A DNA stretch of 63,191 nt from Gemmatimonadota bacterium (GTDB lineage: Bacteria > Gemmatimonadota > Gemmatimonadetes > Longimicrobiales > Gaopeijiaceae), in the NCBI GenBank assembly GCA_016873995.1, contig VGVR01000019.1, forward strand, positions 1 through 63,191, read 5' to 3'. Position 1 is the first letter of the stretch. Each line of letters begins with the position of its first letter. The translations under genes were made by a program, and so were the position numbers. Under the pieces are notes generated by a model that saw nothing but the letters and a program-made list of their open reading frames with translations, made no database searches and had not been told where the DNA came from. Shown in pieces: positions 43,381-51,642 of this stretch.

Positions 43381-44169
43381 TCAGCGGATCCGCAATGTGA
43401 ACGTCGCGTTCCCGGTCAGGGCCGGGTACGCGATCACGTGGATCCCGAACGGGTCGTTCGCGTCGGGCGCGGTGAACGTCGTCGTCAGCGTGGTGTTCGC
43501 GAACACGGGCGCCCCCGCCAGATCCGGAGCCGTGGGGTTCCCCGACCGACGCCACAGTAGGTCGCCCGGCTTGTTCATGTCGATGCTGACCTGGATCGCC
43601 TCGCCGGCGGCGAGCCAGAGTCCATACGCCTCCTGCCGCGAATTGGGCGCTCCGGCCGGGCAGTCCTCGATCACGACCACACCAGGGATATCGGCGCCAC
43701 GCACTGTGTAGTTGAAAAACACATTGCTGCACGGCGTGGAGGTCGTGGGCGCGAGCGTGAGCGTGTAGTCGCCGCCGACGTTCTCGGCGCTGCCGGCGAA
43801 AATGAAGTAGTTGCCGGGCGGCAGGAAGGCCTTCGCACAGATCGTCCCGTTCCCCACCACGTCGAAGATGAGCTTCGTGCCCGCGATGTCGCCGAAGTTA
43901 CCGCTGAGCATCATGACCTGTCCCTCGAATCCCGACGGCGTGAGCGTGATCAGCACCTGCGTCTGCGCGGTGAGCGTCAGCGAGTAGATGTCGCCGAGGC
44001 TCCCGTCAGGTCCGTCGCAGTCGTCGGAGTAGGCGATGCCGTTCACCGTGCCGGTCGCCGCGATGGGTGTCGGGGGGAGGCAATTCCCCCTGGGGGCCGT
44101 CAACGACCCGCCGCACGAAGTGAAGAGCACCACCGCGACGAGCGGGCCTGCCAATGCACGGAGACGCAT
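43381..44169 (-). CDS. Lipoprotein with pre-peptidase-like beta domains
   Basis: 262 residues from ATG 44169; GGAGCTCC upstream. Lipobox VVLFTSCGG. Two beta-sandwich repeats each contain an internal disulfide candidate and a P-PGNY-like turn: DIYSLTLTAQTQVLITLTPSGFEGQVMMLSG...LPPGNYFIFAGSAENVGGDYTLTLAP and YGLWLAAGEAIQVSIDMNKPGDLLWRRSGN...NATFTLRIR. This resembles PPC (pre-peptidase C-terminal) domains, used for secretion or surface retention. Function unknown. The frame is open upstream to 44526. Confidence 0.72.
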   Translation of the reverse strand: MRLRALAGPLVAVVLFTSCGGSLTAPRGNCLPPTPIAATGTVNGIAYSDDCDGPDGSLGDIYSLTLTAQTQVLITLTPSGFEGQVMMLSGNFGDIAGTKLIFDVVGNGTICAKAFLPPGNYFIFAGSAENVGGDYTLTLAPTTSTPCSNVFFNYTVRGADIPGVVVIEDCPAGAPNSRQEAYGLWLAAGEAIQVSIDMNKPGDLLWRRSGNPTAPDLAGAPVFANTTLTTTFTAPDANDPFGIHVIAYPALTGNATFTLRIR

Positions 44170-44485
44170 GCGATGGAGCTCCAGGTGGAGTGATGCGCGG
44201 GTTACGGAAGGCCGGAAACGGATTTTCGACGAAGCACCGCCCGGGCGCGCTCGCGATGACCCCAGCATCGAGCGCGTGGAGCGCGGGATGGGCACCTGGA
44301 TCCGCACCGTGCAAAGTATACGCCGCGGTTCCTCTCCTTGCGAGCATCGGTGTGCCGGCGACGCGCGCTGAGACTCCTCGCCCAGCCCTCCCTCAGCCAC
44401 TTCACGTAGTCGGTGGAGGGCGGAACCTTGCCGAGCGGGCGGAGCATCGTCACCGTAGCACCCGGTTTCACGGCGGTGGTGGCCC
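44170..44485. other. Gene-free spacer between divergent genes
   Basis: 316 bases between the lipoprotein (minus) and the next plus-strand gene. I see no credible small ORF, hairpin terminator or strong promoter hexamers; it presumably holds both promoters. Confidence 0.5.
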
Positions 44486-44995
44486 ATGGTGAATTGGGAG
44501 GCAGTGTCCGCGGTCGGCCAGGGCATCGGCGCGATCGCGGTCGTGATTTCCCTGGTCTACTTGGCCCTGCAGGTGCGCCAGAACACGCGCGCTATCCGCG
44601 CCGCGACTTACCAGGAGGTCATGGAAACCGCGCTCACGTTCTCGGTGGCGGTTGCCTCGGACGCCGCCACTGCACTCGCGTTCCATAGGGGGATCGCCGG
44701 CGCGGACCTGACGCCGGGTGAAGAGGCCCAGTTCACCTATCTGTTTCACGCATGGCTTCGGGTCGCGGAGAATGGGCATTTCCACTTCCAAAACGGCATG
44801 CTCGACGAAGAGGTGTGGAACGGCTGGTTGGAAACCGCCCGAGCCATGTTGGGGGGGCCAGGGGGCCGACAGATGTGGGAGCGGGCTAGGCCGCGGCTCC
44901 GCAGCTCGTTTCGCGACTTCGTCGAGCGAGAGGTCATACCCTCGGCGGGACCCGAATCCACTAAGAGGATGCTGGGCTCACTCGCATCCCGCTGA
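44486..44995 (+). CDS. Membrane-anchored hypothetical protein
   Basis: 169 residues. One N-terminal transmembrane helix (VSAVGQGIGAIAVVISLVYLALQVRQNTRAIRAATYQEVMETAL) leads into a helical soluble domain ending FVEREVIPSAG. This type (an NW...A..IAxxxG.IAVVxSLVYLAxQxRQNT start) is widespread in proteobacterial and gemmatimonadal genomes but uncharacterised. No catalytic motif. Confidence 0.7.
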   Translation: MVNWEAVSAVGQGIGAIAVVISLVYLALQVRQNTRAIRAATYQEVMETALTFSVAVASDAATALAFHRGIAGADLTPGEEAQFTYLFHAWLRVAENGHFHFQNGMLDEEVWNGWLETARAMLGGPGGRQMWERARPRLRSSFRDFVEREVIPSAGPESTKRMLGSLASR

Positions 44996-45231
44996 AGTGC
45001 GTGACGAGTTTGTGACACGGATTTGCCGCGGAACATCGGCCCCCCGTTTTCGGGACGCACGTTTCCGCGGAAACGCGCGCGGCGGCACGGTCGGTCTCCG
45101 CGGAATAGGCGCGTGTGGACCGGTTGTCTGAAGCCGCCGGCCGGGTCTGCCCGCCTGGCGCTGTCCTGGGGGGAGCGAGTTTCAGCAGTAACGGGCGACC
45201 GACCGCGAGTTAGGGCGGCGGCCCGACCTCC

Positions 45232-45621
45232 TCACCCGTCCCGGCACGTCCCCTCGACATACCGGAGCGCTTCACCCAAGAACTGGAGACGGGAGGTCGG
45301 GGGTGGGCTGCCGGCGGGTACGGCAACGCGACGCCCAACGCCGCCCAGCTGGCTCACCGGTTCCACCAGGACAGCGTCGGCCCGCGCCCGCGCCCCCACT
45401 CGGCCCAACACGCGCTCCCGTTCCTGCTCGTACGCCGTCGGGGATCCTCCCGTGGACGCGTCGCTCTCACCGCGAATGGTTCTCATCACCTCGTATTGGC
45501 ACGGCACGTCGTCGGCCGAATCGAAGACCGGGACGGAAGCTCGAGAGGGTGAAGATGTCCCCGACGAGGCGCACGCAGCTGTCAGGGCGAGGAGTGCCGG
45601 AAGCCAGTGTCTGTCACTCAT
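45232..45621 (-). CDS. Small lipoprotein, unknown
   Basis: 129 residues with lipobox LLALTAACASSG. The mature part has a single Cys in VPCQYEVMRTIRGESDA, an EQERERVLGRVGARARADAVLVEPVSQLG helical segment of the type seen in surface-associated YbjQ/heavy-metal-like DUFs (alternating R/A before DAV), and a basic tail. Not assigned. It lies 39 bp downstream of the surface-antigen gene. Confidence 0.6.
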   Translation of the reverse strand: MSDRHWLPALLALTAACASSGTSSPSRASVPVFDSADDVPCQYEVMRTIRGESDASTGGSPTAYEQERERVLGRVGARARADAVLVEPVSQLGGVGRRVAVPAGSPPPTSRLQFLGEALRYVEGTCRDG

Positions 45622-45660
45622 GAGTGACTCCGATGGTTGGGTTCAGCTGCAAGCAGACGC

Positions 45661-46875
45661 TCAAAACAGGTATCCCATTCCAGTGTAGATCGGCATGCCG
45701 CCCTCGCTCGACGTCCCCACGTCGAGCGCGATGACGAAGTTCTCGCCCATGCCCAGCCGCAGGCCGCCGCCGTATCCGGGGTGGAGGTCGGACAGCATCT
45801 CGTCGAGCTGCGGGCCGCCGGCCCACACGCGGCCGTGGTCGAGGAAGCCCGAGAGCACGACATGGAAGTTGCGCCGGGCCAGGGTGAAGTCGATCGCGCG
45901 CCACCGCAGCTCGGCGTTCCAGACGAAGAGGCCGCGTCCCACGAATCGGTTCTTGAGCACGCCGCGCACGGTCTTCGAGCCCCCGAGTCCCTCCTGCTGC
46001 TTGAAGGACGTCTGCACGCGGAAGAGGTCGGGAACGAACGCATCGGAGCCCGTGCCCTGGAGCAGCCACCGGTTGGCCAGCACGAGGCCGGGCGCCAGCG
46101 AGTAGTAGCGGCGGTCGGTGACCGTCCAGCGCGTATATTTTGCGTCCGCTCCGAGCGCGCTGGCGACCTGCTGCACCAAGGCCTCGGTCCAGACGCCGCG
46201 GTTGGGTGCGGACTCGCGGTCGCGCGTATCCCAGATCAAACCGGCACGCACGTAGTTGGACCACTCGCCGACCGACACGGCTCCGAGCTCGGTGGCGAAG
46301 AGGGTCCCGCCGTCGTCCTCGGGGAACGGATCGACCGAGGTGTGCACGAGCCCGCCGCCAACCAGGGCTCTCAGGCGAGGCCCCACCAGCTCGCGCTGCA
46401 CGTTGAACGTCAGGCTCGACCGCTTGCGGCCGAAGCGGTAGTAGAACGGGTCGGGGCCGTCGCTGGCAGCGACCGTCTCGTCGTGTGGCGTAGTGTTGCC
46501 GATGCCGTAGTAGGGGCTCGCGATCTGGCGCTCGAGTCCGGCGAACGCGTCGAACCTCCAGCCCGCGGGGAGCAGCCCCGGTGCATCGAAGAACACGGTG
46601 AAGTCGCGTCGCCCGCGTGTGGACAGGACGACCGTCGGCTGAAGCGTCCATTCGTACGGGCTGACACTCCCCGCGCCATAGTCGTAGAGCTCGAGGATCG
46701 CCCCGTATCCGAAGCCCTCGTCGGAGTCGAAGCTTAGGGCCGGTACGCCCCCGACCTCGAAGCCGGCCGACCGCGGCGACTGGGCGCGCGCGGCCTGAGG
46801 CCTCGAGCCAACGAGCAGCGCTGCCACGGCGATGAAGGCGATGAAGCGGATCACGAGCTCGATGCGTCCGGTCAC
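45661..46875 (-). CDS. BamA/TamA-family outer-membrane beta-barrel protein (surface antigen D15)
   Basis: 404 residues with signal peptide (LLVGSRPQAARAQ). No POTRA domains, so about half the size of BamA. Barrel strands include LSFDSDEGFGYGAILELYDYG, EWTLQPTVVLSTRGRRDFTVFF, IASPYYGIGN, TRDRESAPNRGVWTEALVQ, and a VRGVLKNRFVGRGLFVWNAELRWR segment in place of the VRGF/Y lid motif of Omp85 proteins. The protein ends in TGMGYLF with a terminal Phe, as expected for BAM substrates. Possibly a transporter or a lipid-linked enzyme barrel. Confidence 0.8.
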   Translation of the reverse strand: MTGRIELVIRFIAFIAVAALLVGSRPQAARAQSPRSAGFEVGGVPALSFDSDEGFGYGAILELYDYGAGSVSPYEWTLQPTVVLSTRGRRDFTVFFDAPGLLPAGWRFDAFAGLERQIASPYYGIGNTTPHDETVAASDGPDPFYYRFGRKRSSLTFNVQRELVGPRLRALVGGGLVHTSVDPFPEDDGGTLFATELGAVSVGEWSNYVRAGLIWDTRDRESAPNRGVWTEALVQQVASALGADAKYTRWTVTDRRYYSLAPGLVLANRWLLQGTGSDAFVPDLFRVQTSFKQQEGLGGSKTVRGVLKNRFVGRGLFVWNAELRWRAIDFTLARRNFHVVLSGFLDHGRVWAGGPQLDEMLSDLHPGYGGGLRLGMGENFVIALDVGTSSEGGMPIYTGMGYLF

Positions 46876-47159
46876 GGGTCGATGACGCTCGCAGACAAGG
46901 TGGCCGAGAGGGACGGAGGCCGGTATACGTCGAGCGACGTAGAAGTGCCCAGGCGGGCGGGCAGCGAGCGCCCGCTCTCACCCGGCGGCCCGGCCGGGGC
47001 GCCGCGCGCCCATCCCCGCTCTTGCCCCGCAGCCCTGGCCGCCAGAACTATGGAGAGCACCCCGGCATGCGAGGATGCGTGCGATCCACCCCGAAGGGCC
47101 GAACAGAGGGAGTCGTGTCGCCACGGCGCCGGCCACGGCGTTTGGTCGGGGCCGCCGGC

Positions 47160-48035
47160 ATGCGGTGGGCGCTGGCTGGGGGGCTAGCGCTCGCGAACGG
47201 TTTTGCGCTGCACCCCGCCTCGCTTCGCGCCCAGGCCGAGTCCATCGCGACGCTGCCAGGAGCCCTCCGCGCCGACCCGCGCGTGCGAGCGTTCCACGAG
47301 GCGTACGGGGAGTTGATCGACTCCACGGCCTACCGCGACGGCGACCTGGTGTTCTATCTGCGCGGCGAGACGATCCGCTTCCAGGAAGGCCGCATGCTCA
47401 GGGCGAGCCGCGCGCCGGACGGCGAGGGGTGCAACCCGGTCTTCTATCCGTACTCGCTCGTGCCGCTCACGGAGCCGATGCACGTCGTCGAGCCTATGCC
47501 GATCCACTGCACGGACGTGCTCGAGGTGCTCTGGGGCGCCACGGAGGCCGAGGTCCGCGAGCACGGTCGCGGCGTACGGTTCCTCGATCATCGCATGTAC
47601 GTGAACGAGCTGATCCTGAATCCGCTCGCGGCGGTCGAGCAGGAGGTCGACGCGCTCGCGCTCACGGACAGCGTAGTCGCCGCCTGGGTGGCCGACATCG
47701 AGATCACGTATTCGTTCACCAGCCGGGACATCGCGGGCTCACCCACGAGAAGCCAACACGCCTTCGGCATGGCGTTCGACCTGGTGCCGACCTCGTACCG
47801 CGGTAGGCATGCCTATTGGCGGTGGAGCCGCGCTCTCGAGGGGGACGAGTGGAGGGAGATTCCGATCCCCGAGCGGTGGAGCGTACCGGACGCGGTCGTC
47901 GCGATCTTCGAGCGCCACGGCTTCATCTGGGGCGGTAAGTGGGCGCGCTTCGACACGATGCACTTCGAGTACCGCCCCGAGATCCTCGCGTACAACCGCC
48001 TGCTGAGGAGCGTGGGGGTCGGGGCCGCGCGTTAG
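47160..48035 (+). CDS. M15-family peptidase (D-alanyl-D-alanine carboxypeptidase-like)
   Basis: 291 residues from ATG 47160, which gives a signal peptide (RWALAGGLALANGFALHPASLRAQ); the frame is open to 47022. The M15 zinc site is seen in SPTRSQHAFGMAFDLVP (His and Asp ligands) and WARFDTMHFEYRPE (Asp/His). Before it, a 150-residue domain has FYLRGETIRFQEGRML and HRMYVNELILNPLAAVEQEVDALA. It is likely to cleave peptide side chains of peptidoglycan in the periplasm. It is divergent from the barrel gene by 284 bp, in which I see nothing else. Confidence 0.83.
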   Translation: MRWALAGGLALANGFALHPASLRAQAESIATLPGALRADPRVRAFHEAYGELIDSTAYRDGDLVFYLRGETIRFQEGRMLRASRAPDGEGCNPVFYPYSLVPLTEPMHVVEPMPIHCTDVLEVLWGATEAEVREHGRGVRFLDHRMYVNELILNPLAAVEQEVDALALTDSVVAAWVADIEITYSFTSRDIAGSPTRSQHAFGMAFDLVPTSYRGRHAYWRWSRALEGDEWREIPIPERWSVPDAVVAIFERHGFIWGGKWARFDTMHFEYRPEILAYNRLLRSVGVGAAR

Positions 48036-48406
48036 TCGTCCGCTTCCGGCCGCTTCCTCAGCTTCTTCGTCTCCCCCCGCTTCCGCTTCGACTCCCGCCG
48101 CCGGCGCTTCTCGCCCGCCGGCACGCGCGTCTTCTTTCTGGGCTTGGCCCGCCGCTGCAGCGCCTCGAGCTTCTCGCGGAGGCGTGCCAGCGCGATGTCG
48201 CGATTCCTGTGCTGGCTCCGGTCCTCGCGCGAGGCAGCGCGAACGCCGGTGGGGAGGTGCACGAGGCGCACGCCGCTCTCGGTGACGTTCTGGTGCTGGC
48301 CGCCCGGCCCGCCGGACCGGAACGTCTCCACGCGGCACTCCGCGAGGAGCGCGGCGTCGTCCGCCGGCAGGACGTAGGCGACCCTCGTGGGCGGCGCGTC
48401 ACTCAT
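48032..48406 (-). CDS. Peptide chain release factor-like protein (ribosome-rescue type)
   Basis: 124 residues from ATG 48406. The RF catalytic domain alone: VETFRSGGPGGQHQNVTESGVRLVHLPTGVRAASREDRSQHRNRDIALARLREKL with G-G-Q at 35-37, and no stop-codon-reading domain. A long Lys/Arg tail (RRAKPRKKTRVPAGEKRRRRESKRKRGETKKLRKRP) would bind the empty mRNA channel as in ArfB/YaeJ and mitochondrial C12orf65. It probably frees stalled ribosomes. Stop overlaps the convergent M15 gene by 4 bases. Confidence 0.88.
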   Translation of the reverse strand: MSDAPPTRVAYVLPADDAALLAECRVETFRSGGPGGQHQNVTESGVRLVHLPTGVRAASREDRSQHRNRDIALARLREKLEALQRRAKPRKKTRVPAGEKRRRRESKRKRGETKKLRKRPEADD

Positions 48407-48462
48407 GATCCCCGAAGATACGGCGGGAGAACCCCAGGGGCCCACGGCGGGTAGCCGTAACC

Positions 48463-48972
48463 ATGCCGAGAGTATCCTTCGATGACTTGCCCGATCATGG
48501 CCGGCTCTGGGTCTTCCCCGCGAGTCGCGATCTGAGCGAGGCCGAGGCGCGCGCCTGCCTCGACGCCGTGGACGACTTCCTCGATTCGTGGAGCGCGCAC
48601 GGAGCGCCGCTCCGCTCGGGGCGCGCGCTGGTGGACCAGCGCTTCCTGCTCGTCGGGGTCGACGAGGACGCGGGGGCGCCCTCCGGGTGCTCGATCGACA
48701 AGCTGGTGAACCGCCTGAAGGCGCTCGGCAGCGAGCTCGGTGTGCAGCTGATCGACCACACACCGGTCTGGTTCCGCGACGGTGACGGCGTCCGTACGCT
48801 GCCGCGCGCCGAGTTCCGCGCCCTGGCCGCCGCGGGTACGTTGCCGGTCGACGTGCCGGTGTTCGACACGACGCTCACGCGTATCGCGCAGATGCGCGAA
48901 GCCGGGCTCGAGCGGCCGGCGTCGGCCAGCTGGCACGGCAAGGCGTTCTTCCGCGCGCCGGCGGCTCGCTGA
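48463..48972 (+). CDS. Conserved hypothetical protein (often mislabelled ABC transporter ATPase)
   Basis: 169 residues, soluble. FDDLPDHGRLWVFPASRDLSEAEARACLDAVDDFLDSWSAHGAPLRSGRALVDQRFLLVGVDEDAGAPSGCSIDKLVNRLKALG closely follows a family in Bacteroidota and Gemmatimonadota with W.AHG....., RF....D and GCSID motifs. It has no Walker motifs, so the ATPase label in databases is unsupported. Function unknown; the Cys in GCSID is conserved in my memory of the family and may be functional. Confidence 0.78.
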   Translation: MPRVSFDDLPDHGRLWVFPASRDLSEAEARACLDAVDDFLDSWSAHGAPLRSGRALVDQRFLLVGVDEDAGAPSGCSIDKLVNRLKALGSELGVQLIDHTPVWFRDGDGVRTLPRAEFRALAAAGTLPVDVPVFDTTLTRIAQMREAGLERPASASWHGKAFFRAPAAR

Positions 48973-48976
48973 ACGA

Positions 48977-49013
48977 AGGCGCGCACGACGCGTAGGCGCG
49001 CACGACGCAGACC
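48977..49013. repeat. Short direct repeat (AGGCGCGCACGACGC, twice)
   Basis: The 15-mer AGGCGCGCACGACGC occurs twice, head to tail with a 3-base spacer, right after the preceding stop. Confidence 0.6.
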
Positions 49014-49027
49014 GGAGAGAATGGAGA

Positions 49028-49059
49028 AGCCGCCCCGGGGCAGTCGCCCCGAAGCGGCT
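49028..49059. terminator. Bidirectional hairpin between convergent genes
   Basis: AGCCGC (49028-49033) and GCGGCT (49054-49059) enclose a nested CCCGGGGC/GCCCCG structure between the plus-strand gene ending at 48972 and the minus-strand gene ending at 49081. No clear T-tract. Confidence 0.5.
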
Positions 49060-49080
49060 AGAAGGAAGCTCGCGCGAAGC

Positions 49081-50067
49081 CTAGAAACCGATCAACGTCG
49101 CGTCAAGGAATCGGGCGCTCTCCTCATCTCCCCAGAACGACGGACGCCAGGGAGACCCCGCGAGGAATCCGACGTGGCCACCTTGCGGATGGAGTACGAG
49201 ATGCAGCGCGGGGTTGCGCTCGGCGGGCTCGACCGGGACGCAAGCGGGCGGCAGGAAGGGGTCGTCGGTCGAGTGCAGCAGGAGCGTCGGCACTCGTACG
49301 CCGGCCAGGAACCGGCTCGAGCTCGCGCGTGCGTAGTAGTCGTCGGCGCTCGCGAAGCCGTTCAATGGCGCGGTGATGCGCTCGTCGAACTCCCAGATGG
49401 TGCGTGCGGCCAGCGCTGACGTGACATCGAGGACAGGACGCAGCCGGTCTTCCTTCCAGCGCACTTTCCGCTTCAGCGAGCGCAGGAAGTACCCGGAATA
49501 GGCGCGCCCCATCACCGACTGCTCGAGGAGGGCGGATCCCGCGGCCAAGTCGTACGGCACCGACATCGCCACAGCGGCGTCGAGCAGCGCGCGACCGCCG
49601 TAGTCTCGCTCACCCATGAGCTTGAGCAGCACGTTGCCGCCGAGCGAGAACCCGATCGCGCCGAGCCGACGCCCAGGGTAGCGGGCGCGCAGCGTCTCGA
49701 GCACGAAGGCGGGGTCGTCGGTCTTGCCGGAGTGGTAGTAGACGAGCGCCTTGTTCGGCTCGCCGCTGCACCCGCGCAGGTTGAGCGCCGCCGGTCGCAT
49801 GCCGTGCGCAAGCAGCTCCCGGCACACGTTGCGCACGTAGCGTCGACGCGCCGACCCCTCGAGCCCGTGCAGCACCAGGACGATCGGCGCGTCGGGACCC
49901 GGGTCCGGGCACCAGTCGAGGTCGAGGAAGTCGTCGTCGGGCGTGGTCAGCCGCTCGCGCTGGAAGTGCGGACCCTCCGACGAGCGGAGTCCGCGGGCCA
50001 GCAGCGTCTGGGCGTGCGGTCCGGGGGCCCACGAGGCGGGGCGGAAGGGGCGGGGCGTGAACGGCAT
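49081..50067 (-). CDS. YheT-type alpha/beta hydrolase
   Basis: 328 residues from ATG 50067. COG0429 (YheT) signatures: PASWAPGPHAQTLLA, DFLDLDWCPDP, VLVLHGLEGSARRRYVRNVCRELLAHGMRPAALNLRGCSGEPN, nucleophile elbow G-F-S141-L-G-G, acid in LLHSTDDPFLPP, and HPQGGHVGFL with the His. The family is related to monoacylglycerol and alkyl-ester hydrolases; natural substrate unknown. Cytosolic. Confidence 0.88.
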   Translation of the reverse strand: MPFTPRPFRPASWAPGPHAQTLLARGLRSSEGPHFQRERLTTPDDDFLDLDWCPDPGPDAPIVLVLHGLEGSARRRYVRNVCRELLAHGMRPAALNLRGCSGEPNKALVYYHSGKTDDPAFVLETLRARYPGRRLGAIGFSLGGNVLLKLMGERDYGGRALLDAAVAMSVPYDLAAGSALLEQSVMGRAYSGYFLRSLKRKVRWKEDRLRPVLDVTSALAARTIWEFDERITAPLNGFASADDYYARASSSRFLAGVRVPTLLLHSTDDPFLPPACVPVEPAERNPALHLVLHPQGGHVGFLAGSPWRPSFWGDEESARFLDATLIGF

Positions 50068-50196
50068 GCGGAAGAGCGGTAGGTTGCCCGAGAACCTAAC
50101 GGGCGGACGGCACTTCGCGGAGCGAGCTCGAAACGCACGAGATGCCCGTCGCGTATAGAGGAGCGGGTGGTCTTCCTTGGGTCCCTCGAGGCCGAG

Positions 50197-51642
50197 ATGG
50201 GCATGATCAGCGTCGTCGGGGTGCTCGGTTGCGCGCTCGCGCTGGGCACGCCCGTGGCGCTCCCGGCGCTCGAGGCGCTCCCGGCGGTCCCGGCGCTCCC
50301 GGCGCTCGAGGCCCTTGCGGCGCCTCCGGCCCTCAAGGCGATCCCGGCGCGACCGGCACTCGTGGCGCCCTCGGGCCTCGAGGCGCGCCCGGGCCTCGCG
50401 GCGACTCAGGTTCCCCCCGCCCAGCAGCCCGACCCAGCGAGCGAGCGCATCTACGGTTCGGTTCGCACGACCGAAGGCGAGCGGCTCGAGGGGTACCTCC
50501 GTTGGGACCGGAACGAGACGCATTGGGCAGACTTCCTCGACGGTCGCCGAGAGATCTCCCGCGAGCACGAGCAGGAGGCGGAGCGGCTCGATGCGGTGCT
50601 GCGCGCCCGTAGACAGCGCGAGCGGAGCGTCACGCTCCCGAACGTGCGCATCACCTGGGACGAGGACGACGGTGTGCCTCTCGAGACGACGCAGGCAGCG
50701 GTGCGCTTCGCGCACCTCGCCTCCTTGGAGGTGACGGGCCCGAGGCGGGCGGTCGGCGTGCTGACGTCCGGCGACTCCGTCGAGCTCGTCGCGGGGTCGA
50801 CGGACCTCGGCGGCGGCTTCCGCGGGTTGGTGGTCGAGACCGCCGGCGGGGGCGACGTCGAGCTCGACTGGGACGAGCTCGCGCGCGTGGACTTCCAGTC
50901 CGCCCCGCCGGGCGCCCTGCCGCCGAAATCGCGCCGGCTCTTCGGCACGCTGCGAACGCGAGATGGCCGGGAGTTCACGGGACTCGTCGCCTGGGATCTC
51001 GACGAAGCCCTCACGACCGACGTGCTCGACGGCGAGGAGGGAAGGGAGGAGGTCCACATCGCGTTCGCGGACATCGCCGCGATTTCGCGCGAGAGCGGCT
51101 CGAGCGCGCGCGTCACGCTCACGAACGGAGTCGCGCGGGTGCTCGAGGACACGAACGACGTCGACTCGAGCAATCGCGGCATCGAGATCACCGACGAGGC
51201 CTTCGGCCGCGTGGTCCTTCGCTGGGACGACTTCGCCTCGCTGCGCTTCCGCGCGCGCACGGGTCCGGCCGCGGGCAAGGACGCGTTCGTCGCGAGCGGG
51301 CGCGTGCGCGGCGCCGTCGCTTCCGCGGATGGCCGCAGAGCGAGCGGGGTCATCCGCTGGGACAACGCCGACGAGCACCGCTGGGACGTGCTGCATGCGA
51401 CGAGCGACGGCATGGCACTCACCGTGGAGCTGGGTCAGGTCCTGTCGATCGCCAAAGGTGCTTCGGGGGCGCTCGTGACGCTCGTCGACGGGCGCGTCCT
51501 GGAGGTGGAGATCGGCGAGGACGACGCCGGGGACTTCCGTGAGGGGAACCAGGGTGTGTTCGTGGAGCCTGCTTCCGGAACTTCCGGCACGGCCATGATG
51601 GTGCCCTGGCGCGATCTTCTCACGGTGACGTTCGAGCGATGA
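50197..51642 (+). CDS. Exported protein with Pro-Ala-Leu repeat N terminus and three internal repeats
   Basis: ATG 50197 or GTG 50167 give 481-491 residues. After a hydrophobic signal (ISVVGVLGCALALGTPVAL), residues about 30-90 are a run of PALEAL/PALPAL-type triplets encoded by a 9-bp DNA repeat. Then three repeats: IYGSVRTTEGERLEGYLRWD...WADFLDG, LFGTLRTRDGREFTGLVAWD...TDVLDG, VRGAVASADGRRASGVIRWD...RWDVLHA, each a small beta-barrel unit resembling the internal beta domain of exported signal proteins. Its stop overlaps the next gene (ATGA). Function unknown. Confidence 0.72.
   Translation: MGMISVVGVLGCALALGTPVALPALEALPAVPALPALEALAAPPALKAIPARPALVAPSGLEARPGLAATQVPPAQQPDPASERIYGSVRTTEGERLEGYLRWDRNETHWADFLDGRREISREHEQEAERLDAVLRARRQRERSVTLPNVRITWDEDDGVPLETTQAAVRFAHLASLEVTGPRRAVGVLTSGDSVELVAGSTDLGGGFRGLVVETAGGGDVELDWDELARVDFQSAPPGALPPKSRRLFGTLRTRDGREFTGLVAWDLDEALTTDVLDGEEGREEVHIAFADIAAISRESGSSARVTLTNGVARVLEDTNDVDSSNRGIEITDEAFGRVVLRWDDFASLRFRARTGPAAGKDAFVASGRVRGAVASADGRRASGVIRWDNADEHRWDVLHATSDGMALTVELGQVLSIAKGASGALVTLVDGRVLEVEIGEDDAGDFREGNQGVFVEPASGTSGTAMMVPWRDLLTVTFER

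Noticed and set aside
48463..48972. ABC transporter ATPase
   Set aside because: No Walker A, Walker B or signature motif; the label is a database artefact for this family.
50142..50612. Collagen-like Gly-X-Y protein (GARGAPGGPGAPGARG...)
   Set aside because: It is the alternative reading frame of the 9-bp repeat that encodes the PAL/EAL stretch of the gene at 50197; no start site or continued frame supports it.
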